DNA of 55,257 bases from CAZZCU01 sp964652825 (GTDB taxonomy: Bacteria; Bdellovibrionota_B; Oligoflexia; Oligoflexales; CAZZCU01), in contig CAZZCU010000016.1 in NCBI GenBank assembly GCA_964652825.1, forward strand, positions 1 through 55,257. The letters are read 5' to 3'. Below are positions 29,410 through 36,042 of the stretch, one piece after another. Each line of letters begins with the position of its first letter. Within the stretch, counting starts at the first letter, position 1. Position numbers and translations under genes: made by a program. The notes beneath the pieces were generated by a model. The model did not search any database. It was not told the DNA's origin and saw only the letters and a list, made by a program, of their open reading frames with translations.

Positions 29410-31836
29410 ATGGCCTCTAAAACCACACCGAAAAATAATTTACGCGTCGTTGCGAAACCCCAGGAAGACACGCTTGCTGATTATCGTCTGGCATTGATCA
29501 GCCGGCAGGCAAGCATTATTGGTCGCCGCGAAGTCTTGACCGGCAAAGCCAAGTTCGGGATTTTCGGCGACGGCAAGGAAATCTCTCAACTAGCCATGGC
29601 CAAAGCGTTTCGACCGGGCGACTGGCGCTCGGGTTATTATCGCGACCAAACCTTCATGTTTGCGATCGGCGCCTCCGACGTCAAAAAATTCTTCGCACAA
29701 CTGTATGCTGACAGTGATTTGCAGCACGAACCAGCCTCCGGCGGGCGACAAATGAACAGTCACTTCGCAACCCGCTACATTGATGCCGATGGTCAGTGGC
29801 TCAATCAAACCGAGCTTTACAACTCGGCGGCCGACATCTCGCCGACCGGCGGCCAAATGGCGCGCTTGCTTGGGCTAGCGTATGCATCGAAGTTGTATCG
29901 ACAAAATCCAGCACTACATAAATGGGATGAATTCTCCCACAAAGGCAATGAAGTCGCATTCGGCACCATCGGTAACGCCAGCACCAGCGAAGGTATCTTC
30001 TGGGAAACCTTGAATGCCGCCGGCGTGCTGCAAGTCCCGATGGCCATTTCCATCTGGGATGACGGTTATGGTATTTCCGTGCCGAATTCCTACCAAACCA
30101 CTAAAGGTTCGATTTCCGAAGTCATCAAAGGTTTTCAACATCATGAAAAATCACCAGGCATCGATATTTATGTCGTGAAGGGCTGGGATTATCAGGCGCT
30201 ATGCGAAACCTATCGCAAAGGGATCGATAAATGTCGGCGCGAGCATGTGCCTTGTGTTTTCCACGTGATCGAAATCGCGCAGCCGCAGGGTCATTCAACC
30301 AGCGGCAGTCATGAACGTTACAAAGACGCCGAGCGCCTGAAATTTGAAGAGCAGTTTGATTGCCTGAGTCGCATGCGCGGCTGGATGATTCAAGAAGGCA
30401 TCGCCAATGCCGAAGCACTGGACGCGTTGGAACAGCAGACCAAAATCGAAGTTGAAGCCTTGCGCCAAGCGGCATGGGATGAGTACCTCGCACCGATCGA
30501 GAAAGACCGCGCACAACTTCTGGCACTGTTCAGCAATCTCCAGAGTGAATTGGGTACGAGCACAGCAGCGGAAATCGTTGCAACGACGGCCCGCGAAGTA
30601 CAACGTCTGCCGGTGCTCAATCGTCGCAGCATTCACGCAGCGGCGCGACGCGTATTGTTGCACCTGCGTAGCGAGAATAGCGGTACCGCGAAAAGCACGT
30701 TGCGTGATTTTGTCTTTCATATGCAACAGGAGAATCAGGCGCGTTACAGCTCGCATTTGCTCTCCGAATCGACGCGTTCCCCTTTACGTGTGCAGGAAAT
30801 CGCTGCCGAGTACGGCGACAAACCCCAACGTGTCGACGGACGACAAGTTATCCAAAAGTTGTTCGATAATTTACTGGCAAAGAATCCGCGTTTATTCGTG
30901 ATCGGTGAAGATGTCGGCAAACTCGGCGGCGTGAACGCCGAGTTTGAGGGCATGAACGAAAAGTATGGCGAATTACGCGTTACCGATACCGGTATTCGCG
31001 AAGCAACGATTCTCGGTCAGGGAATCGGCGCGGCCATGCGTGGTTTGCGACCGGTGGTCGAAATCCAATACCTCGATTACCTGCTCTATGCCTTTCAAAC
31101 CATGTCCGATGACTTGGCAAGTTTGCATTACCGTACTGTCGGCCAACAGATCGCACCAGTGATTGTTCTAACGCGTGGACATCGCCTGGAAGGCATATGG
31201 CACACGGGCTCGCCGATGGGCATGATTATCAACGGCATCCGTGGCGTGCATGTCTGCGTACCACGCAACATGGTACAGGCGGCGGGTTTTTATAACACTC
31301 TGCTCGAAGGCGACGATCCCGGCCTGGTTATCGAAGTTCTGAACGGCTATCGCGTTAAAGAAGACCTGCCGGTGAATCTTACCGATATTCGCGTACCGCT
31401 CGGCGTTCCGGAAATCATCCAAAGCGGGAATGACATCACGCTGGTAACCTATGGCGCCTGCGTACGCCTGGCGGAAGAAGCGTGCAAACTGCTGGCGGAA
31501 ATCGGGATCAGTGTTGAGATTATTGACGCACGTTGTCTGTTGCCCTTTGACCGCTTCAACATGATTGCGGCTTCCGTCGAGAAAACCAACGCCTTACTCT
31601 GCCTCGACGAAGACGTGCCGGGTGGCGCCAGTGCTTATATGCTGCAAGACATTATCGAACGCCAGCGTGCATATGAGTTTTTGGATGCACCACCGCGAAC
31701 ACTTAGTGCAAAAGCCCATCGCGGCGCTTACGCATCGGACGGCGACTACTACTCCAAGCCGAATGTTGAGGATATCTTTGAGATGATCTATGAAATGATG
31801 CGCGAGCGTTTTCCAGATCGATTTCCGGCGCTGTAA
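29410..31836 (+). CDS. 2-oxoacid dehydrogenase E1, alpha and beta subunits fused
   Basis: An 808-residue thiamine-diphosphate enzyme. Residues 1-400 match E1 alpha: YYRDQTFMFAIGAS, then the ThDP-binding stretch GNASTSEGIFWETLNAAGV and ISIWDDGYGISVP. Residues about 470-808 match E1 beta: VIGEDVGKLGGVNAEFEGM, DTGIREATILGQGIGAAMRG and CLDEDVPGGASAYML. Such fused E1 proteins, common in Bacteroidetes and some deltaproteobacteria, are usually annotated as branched-chain 2-oxoacid or pyruvate dehydrogenase; the substrate cannot be decided here. E2 and E3 genes are not in the window. AAGGAG lies 7 nt before the ATG, 11 bp after mutS2. Confidence 0.93.
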   Translation: MASKTTPKNNLRVVAKPQEDTLADYRLALISRQASIIGRREVLTGKAKFGIFGDGKEISQLAMAKAFRPGDWRSGYYRDQTFMFAIGASDVKKFFAQLYADSDLQHEPASGGRQMNSHFATRYIDADGQWLNQTELYNSAADISPTGGQMARLLGLAYASKLYRQNPALHKWDEFSHKGNEVAFGTIGNASTSEGIFWETLNAAGVLQVPMAISIWDDGYGISVPNSYQTTKGSISEVIKGFQHHEKSPGIDIYVVKGWDYQALCETYRKGIDKCRREHVPCVFHVIEIAQPQGHSTSGSHERYKDAERLKFEEQFDCLSRMRGWMIQEGIANAEALDALEQQTKIEVEALRQAAWDEYLAPIEKDRAQLLALFSNLQSELGTSTAAEIVATTAREVQRLPVLNRRSIHAAARRVLLHLRSENSGTAKSTLRDFVFHMQQENQARYSSHLLSESTRSPLRVQEIAAEYGDKPQRVDGRQVIQKLFDNLLAKNPRLFVIGEDVGKLGGVNAEFEGMNEKYGELRVTDTGIREATILGQGIGAAMRGLRPVVEIQYLDYLLYAFQTMSDDLASLHYRTVGQQIAPVIVLTRGHRLEGIWHTGSPMGMIINGIRGVHVCVPRNMVQAAGFYNTLLEGDDPGLVIEVLNGYRVKEDLPVNLTDIRVPLGVPEIIQSGNDITLVTYGACVRLAEEACKLLAEIGISVEIIDARCLLPFDRFNMIAASVEKTNALLCLDEDVPGGASAYMLQDIIERQRAYEFLDAPPRTLSAKAHRGAYASDGDYYSKPNVEDIFEMIYEMMRERFPDRFPAL

Positions 31837-31839
31837 GCT

Positions 31840-32262
31840 TTAATAAACCGGCGCGACATCAATGACTTTTTCGTCGCCGAACCGTTCCTGCAACATGGTT
31901 TTCACACCTTGTACCAGCGTCAGCGTCGACGACGGACATCCGCTACAGCCACCGCCCAGCCGTACGTGCGCAACACCATCGGCATAAGCATCGAGACGCG
32001 CGAAGCCGGAGTGCGCCGCCAGCATCTCCGACACCGTACCTTCGAGATAGAGCGCGATGTCTTTGGCATCACCGGAAAACTGATCACTGGTCGCCGGCTC
32101 GGCAAAGCTACCATCATCATCCATGCCTAAGACTTTGCGCATTTCCTGGCGCGCCTCATCGGCAGTCAAACCATGCGCGACTTTACCGGACGGCACATGC
32201 AATGCCTGCCAGCTGCCATCGACTTTGCGGCTGATCACAACCGAATCGATATCACTTGCCAT
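31840..32262 (-). CDS. Nfu/NifU C-terminal domain iron-sulfur carrier
   Basis: A 140-residue protein whose C-terminal half is an Nfu domain: HVRLGGGCSGCPSSTLTL with the CxxC motif (Cys106, Cys109) that binds a transferable [4Fe-4S] cluster between two monomers. The N-terminal half (MASDIDSVVISRKVDGSWQA) is not the A-type scaffold domain of E. coli NfuA, and I do not recognise it. It likely delivers clusters to client proteins; the many clusters of ActB would be plausible clients, which is inference only. GGAGG lies 4 nt before the ATG. It is convergent with the E1 gene, stops 3 bp apart. Confidence 0.9.
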   Translation of the reverse strand: MASDIDSVVISRKVDGSWQALHVPSGKVAHGLTADEARQEMRKVLGMDDDGSFAEPATSDQFSGDAKDIALYLEGTVSEMLAAHSGFARLDAYADGVAHVRLGGGCSGCPSSTLTLVQGVKTMLQERFGDEKVIDVAPVY

Positions 32263-32284
32263 GCTCCCTCCGAATTATGGGACA

Positions 32285-32312
32285 ATTATGGGGACACACG
32301 ACTGTCCCCGAA
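32285..32312 (+). repeat. 28-bp palindromic repeat, copy 1 (REP-like)
   Basis: Identical to 32797-32824 and in the same orientation. It contains the hairpin GGGGACA (32290-32296), a 6-nt loop CACGAC, and TGTCCCC (32303-32309). A truncated copy of its left half (ATTATGGGACA) precedes it at 32274-32284. The form resembles REP elements spread by Y1/RAYT-type transposases; none is encoded in the window. Confidence 0.8.
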
Positions 32313-32320
32313 ACTCGAAA

Positions 32321-32719
32321 TTAACGACACTGAGCAAATTGTCGATTCACAACCGCGCGACAATTATTGCTCACACAATAAGACTGATCGTGATCGACAA
32401 CGGCACGACAATCATCTGTTTCGCACATACCGGATGAACGCTGAATCAGAGCACGACAATCGCGCGAGCTACAATCACTGATGCGTCCGTAAATCACAGC
32501 TTCGCAATCGGCGCCTACACACTTGCTCGCCAGCCGACGAATGATCGCTTCACAATCCTGACGACGCGCAAACACCGGACTTGGGTCGCGCTGCAGCTGC
32601 AGTGATAACGTCTCACCACCACTACCGGCGCCACCAGCGTTCTCACGCTGACCCCAGCCACAACCATCCAAAGTGGCAAGCATGAACAAAACAACCGATA
32701 TTTTCAATAAAAACGACAT
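32321..32719 (-). CDS. Cysteine-repeat lipoprotein, unknown function
   Basis: The start is set at ATG 32719 (MSFLLKISVVLFMLATLDGC), giving a lipoprotein signal with lipobox LDGC (Cys20); the longer frame adds an Arg/Cys-rich leader with no signal character. The 132-residue precursor has a Gly/Ser linker after the lipid anchor. It then has five tandem 16-residue units, each with Cys at positions 1 and 12, from residue 56 to the end (Cys56/67, 72/83, 88/99, 104/115, 120/131). Unit consensus is [DN]C[ER]A[IVL][IV]x7Cx3. Ten evenly spaced cysteines suggest disulfide-linked helical hairpins or metal binding outside the cytoplasm. No family was recognised. The gene is enclosed by two identical 28-bp repeats. 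Confidence 0.8.
   Translation of the reverse strand: MSFLLKISVVLFMLATLDGCGWGQRENAGGAGSGGETLSLQLQRDPSPVFARRQDCEAIIRRLASKCVGADCEAVIYGRISDCSSRDCRALIQRSSGMCETDDCRAVVDHDQSYCVSNNCRAVVNRQFAQCR
32327..32554 (-). repeat. Five tandem 48-bp coding repeats (16-residue Cys units)
   Basis: Encodes residues 56-131 of the lipoprotein. The five units keep exact spacing (Cx10C then x4) with no insertion or deletion. Residues between the cysteines vary freely except for the [ER]A[IVL][IV] after the first Cys, which indicates old duplications kept under selection for spacing. Confidence 0.85.
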
Positions 32720-32796
32720 GTTATACCTCAATCGCGCACAAACACGACACGGCGCTACCCTTCTATTTAGCATACGCCGCGGCATATTCGTCAACT

Positions 32797-32824
32797 ATTA
32801 TGGGGACACACGACTGTCCCCGAA
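32797..32824 (+). repeat. 28-bp palindromic repeat, copy 2 (REP-like)
   Basis: Exact second copy of the 32285-32312 element, 512 bp away in direct orientation. The stem is GGGGACA (32802-32808) with TGTCCCC (32815-32821). It lies between the start of the Cys-repeat lipoprotein gene and the divergent protease gene, so it may also influence expression of either. Confidence 0.8.
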
Positions 32825-32867
32825 TTAATATATTGTCATAAATCATAACGACGCGCCGAGGTACCGC

Positions 32868-33824
32868 ATGTCAAATTCTTCTTCTCTTGACCGTAGCCCC
32901 AATCTCCTGGCGACAGCCGCCTGGCTATGGGTAGCCCTGGCGGTCGTCATCGGCGGCTGCCGCACGACGTCTGGCGAAACAACCCTGCATCTGATTGGCG
33001 GCGAGAAAGCCACGGCCGAGAATTTTCCTGCCACTGTCTATATTCCCGGCTGTACCGCCGTCAAGGTCGGTGACAACGCCTTTTTGACTGCCGCTCATTG
33101 CGTGACCGATGACAACCTGATGATGTTAGAAGACGATTTTTCCGCTGGCAGCACCTTGGTGCTTAAACACGGCGTGTTAATCGGCAACGCCGCTGATCAC
33201 CCGGTGAACGTCAGCAATACTTATATTCATCCCAGCTATGCCGCCGCCATCAATGCGGGCGGTGGTCGCGGGATTGCCAGCAACCAATTTGCCAAAATCG
33301 TTGATCTGGCGTTAATCGTGGTCAATCAACGGACACCTAGTATTCCCAGTGCCAACGTGCGTCCCGCAAGTATCGGCCCCAATACAAATATTGTCGCGGG
33401 CGGCTACGGTTGTGAGAATGATCCGTTCAGTGATCCAACAATCATGATCGCCGAAGACGATCTTGACGATGATGGCTTGAAGCAAAGACGACTGATGTGG
33501 GCGGCCACCACCGTGCTGGCTGTAAATGGTAGCGTCCTGGAGTTTGGCCAGGGTCAGATTCGCGAGCAACAAATCCGCTTTTGTAACGGCGACTCAGGCG
33601 GCCCGATCTTTCTTGATACCCGCAGCTCCAAAAATCGCCAGGACCGCCAGCATATTTTTACCACCGTGGTCGGTGTAAATGCTTTTCGCGGTTTAACCCG
33701 CAACAGTTTTACACGTCTGGATGACCAGGGGCCGTTTAAGGTCGCGACATGTTTAAAAAGTGCTTTGCAGGGAAAATTCCCAAATACCAGCGATGGTTCC
33801 CTGCCGCTGCTTTGCGATAAATAA
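32868..33824 (+). CDS. Trypsin-like (S1) serine protease lipoprotein
   Basis: A 318-residue secreted protease. The N-terminal hydrophobic segment ends in the lipobox VIGGC (Cys31), so it should be lipid-anchored. The catalytic triad is intact: His77 in FLTAAHCV, Asp146 in KIVDLALIVV and Ser243 in CNGDSGGPIFLD. The start of the mature domain reads LIGGEKATAENFPATVYI, close to the usual IxGG activation site, so a short propeptide may be removed. GAGG lies 6 nt before the ATG. It is divergent from the Cys-repeat lipoprotein and is followed by the YtfJ-like gene. The substrate is unknown. Confidence 0.92.
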   Translation: MSNSSSLDRSPNLLATAAWLWVALAVVIGGCRTTSGETTLHLIGGEKATAENFPATVYIPGCTAVKVGDNAFLTAAHCVTDDNLMMLEDDFSAGSTLVLKHGVLIGNAADHPVNVSNTYIHPSYAAAINAGGGRGIASNQFAKIVDLALIVVNQRTPSIPSANVRPASIGPNTNIVAGGYGCENDPFSDPTIMIAEDDLDDDGLKQRRLMWAATTVLAVNGSVLEFGQGQIREQQIRFCNGDSGGPIFLDTRSSKNRQDRQHIFTTVVGVNAFRGLTRNSFTRLDDQGPFKVATCLKSALQGKFPNTSDGSLPLLCDK

Positions 33825-33848
33825 AATATGCGGAGGCAAGTCATAGTC

Positions 33849-34418
33849 ATGAGTCGACGGTGTGGCATCGAATTTTTAGCGACTGTCATGCCTTGGCTGA
33901 TTTTTGTTATCGGCAGTACGACAGTTGTGCTTGCCGCGAATGATCAGCCGCGCAAGCCGCAAATCAACACGCTGTTGCCAAAGATTACTCTCTCGGGTGA
34001 TGACGGCGGCCGCGTCAATGGCAGCGACTGGAGCAGCCAAGAACTCCAGGGCAAAGTGCATATTTTGTTCTATGTCGATCCTGACGAGAAAGAGACCAAC
34101 GAGCACACCTCGCAAGCATTAAAAAATGCGGCATTTGATCTCGCCAAGTTTGGTTCCTGCGCCATCATCAACATGGCCGCAACCTGGGTGCCGAATGTTT
34201 TGATCAATAAAAATCTGGCCGAGAAACAGAAAGAATTTCCCAACACTATTTATGTAAAAGATCTGAAGAAAACGCTCGTCAAAACCTGGGGCGTTGCCGA
34301 CCATGCCAGCGTGGTCATGCTATTTGATAAAACCGGCAAGTTGTTATTTCATCACGACGGCAAACTTTCTGATGAGCAAATTCAGCAATTATTAGCATTG
34401 ATCCGTGGAGCGCTTTGA
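33849..34418 (+). CDS. YtfJ-like thioredoxin-fold secreted protein
   Basis: I place the start at ATG 33849, downstream of GGAGG (33832-33836); an ATG at 33828 lies before that site. The 189-residue product has a signal segment (MPWLIFVIGSTTVVLAA) and a periplasmic domain matching the YtfJ family: WSSQELQGKVHILFYVDPDE, CAIINMAATWVPNVLI, FPNTIYVKDLKKTLVKTWGV and VVMLFDKTGKLLFHHDGKLS. The fold is thioredoxin/peroxiredoxin-like, but the CxxC redox motif is absent, so ordinary disulfide exchange is unlikely. Function of YtfJ is not established. The stop lies 3 bp from the convergent TPR gene. Confidence 0.85.
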   Translation: MSRRCGIEFLATVMPWLIFVIGSTTVVLAANDQPRKPQINTLLPKITLSGDDGGRVNGSDWSSQELQGKVHILFYVDPDEKETNEHTSQALKNAAFDLAKFGSCAIINMAATWVPNVLINKNLAEKQKEFPNTIYVKDLKKTLVKTWGVADHASVVMLFDKTGKLLFHHDGKLSDEQIQQLLALIRGAL

Positions 34419-34421
34419 GTT

Positions 34422-35777
34422 TTACGCCACTTTAAGGTCGAGATTGGTTTTATCCGTGAGATCTTCGTCAAATTCACCGGCAACTATTTCTTTGTCGCCA
34501 GGCTGATCTTCGCCAATGATCTCAAGTGAGGTCGTTGCTGCCGTCTCGGTAGCTGTTGTCTTTGCAGGCGACGCGGTCTCAGTGGCAGGTTTAGCTGCCG
34601 CCGGGGTGTTGCGACTTAACACGTCGGCGTTAAATTTGGCGTTTTTAAATTCCGGATCGAGTGTCACCGCCTGTCGAAAACACTGTAGCGCCTCTTCCGG
34701 CCGCTCCCAACGATGAAAACCAATACCCATGTTGTAATAAAGTCGCGACATGACAACCGGATGTTTCTCGACGGCTTTCACCGCCGCTTCATATAGCTTC
34801 ATACCCTCATCAAAACGACTATTGCGGATCGAAACCACGGCTGCGGTATTAAAAACCGATGCCAGCTCGTGACCACTGGAGATTTCATTGAGAATTTCCA
34901 GAGCCTCGTTAATATCGCCCTCCAGCAATTTACAAGCACCCAGACCTTTTTTCGCTGCTGCCGAGCCGGGCGCAAATTGCAACGCTTCGTCAAAATTTTC
35001 CCGCGCTTCTTCCGCTTTATCCATGCTTACCAGTACATCACCCAAATCAAGCAAACGCTCAACATTGAACGGATTGATGATCTTAGCCTGCTGCAAAATT
35101 TTCGCCGCTTCTTCGCTGCGTCCAAGTTTCATCAGACAACGTCCCAACAGATGCAATGCCCGTGGATACTCCGCAGCCGCCGTCGAGATGCTTTCCAGCA
35201 GCGTCAGAGCTTTTTCCCACTGACTGGCCTGCATATAATTTTCGGCCAACTCAGCCGTCAGGCGCAAGTTACCGGTATTCGCCTGCGTTAATTCTTCGAG
35301 TTTGGTGGTCGCGGCCGTCCAGTCATTATTTTCCCGCAGCTGCGCGACTTCGATCAGAGCATCACGAATCGGCTGCACTTTCTTGATCGCGCCCATGATC
35401 ATTTGAATCGAGGTCTTGATACGATCACGCGATATTTCGCCGACATGGACCTGAGCGACTCCGTATTCGGTCCCCGCCGCGACAATCTTCGCATCAACTT
35501 TTGCAGCGATCAGAAACACCGGACGCGCATCAATTTTATGCCGTTTCAAGTTGGCGGCGAGAATTTTCAAAACATCGGGAGCACCAGCCTCCCAGTCCAA
35601 AACGATCAATGCCTGTGGCAGTGCTTCAAGTTCCGTCAGGCAATCCACGGCAGTAGCGGGAACTTTAATATGATCCGAGTCAAAGCCAACGGCCTTAAGT
35701 TCCTGCCGAAGTGCATCCAAGACATCGGGCCGGGTGGTATAAACAACGGTGTTCTTTATCTGAAGTTCGTTTGCCAT
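34422..35777 (-). CDS. Degenerate receiver-domain plus TPR protein
   Basis: The start is set at ATG 35777 (MANELQIKNTVVYTTRPDVL) with GAGG and AGGA just upstream; 451 residues, no signal peptide, so cytoplasmic. Residues 1-120 resemble a response-regulator receiver: beta-alpha pattern with ALIVLDWEAG supplying the central Asp, but the N-terminal acidic pair and the C-terminal KP motif are missing, so phosphorylation is doubtful. Residues about 145-385 are TPR units (for example YPRALHLLGRCLMKLGRSEE and RLYYNMGIGFHRWERPEEA). The C-terminus is an Ala/Thr/Pro-rich and acidic tail. It probably acts as a protein-interaction hub. It is divergent from the large TPR gene at 36043. Confidence 0.82.
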   Translation of the reverse strand: MANELQIKNTVVYTTRPDVLDALRQELKAVGFDSDHIKVPATAVDCLTELEALPQALIVLDWEAGAPDVLKILAANLKRHKIDARPVFLIAAKVDAKIVAAGTEYGVAQVHVGEISRDRIKTSIQMIMGAIKKVQPIRDALIEVAQLRENNDWTAATTKLEELTQANTGNLRLTAELAENYMQASQWEKALTLLESISTAAAEYPRALHLLGRCLMKLGRSEEAAKILQQAKIINPFNVERLLDLGDVLVSMDKAEEARENFDEALQFAPGSAAAKKGLGACKLLEGDINEALEILNEISSGHELASVFNTAAVVSIRNSRFDEGMKLYEAAVKAVEKHPVVMSRLYYNMGIGFHRWERPEEALQCFRQAVTLDPEFKNAKFNADVLSRNTPAAAKPATETASPAKTTATETAATTSLEIIGEDQPGDKEIVAGEFDEDLTDKTNLDLKVA

Positions 35778-35973
35778 AGTCCTCACTTCCTGGTTCTGCG
35801 GATCGGTAGGTTTCTGAAATTCTTTATTCTTTTTCCATCCGACCTGACTAAAGATTTGACATCTCCCTAACCTGCTACAGAAACCCCAACGCCGGCCCTG
35901 ATGAATCGCAAGTAATTTTAATGGATTAGCTAAAGCAAAGCCGAAACATTGCCGAGTATGAATTTTGCTCGTA

Positions 35974-35983
35974 ACGCTAGCGT
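35974..35983. promoter_or_regulatory. 10-bp palindrome in divergent upstream region
   Basis: ACGCTAGCGT is a perfect palindrome 59 bp upstream of the GTG at 36043, inside the 265-bp region shared by two divergent TPR genes. It could be an operator half-site pair, but there is no second copy in the region and no clear promoter hexamers beside it. Confidence 0.25.
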
Positions 35984-36042
35984 ATGAGTAACCGATATCA
36001 GCTCCAGTTAATGCGATACCTCACGTGCCAAGGAGAACGAAC

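Noticed and set aside
32285..32824. Composite transposon with the 28-bp repeats as ends
   Set aside because: The repeats are direct and internally palindromic, no transposase lies between or beside them, and no target duplication was seen; REP-like elements fit better.
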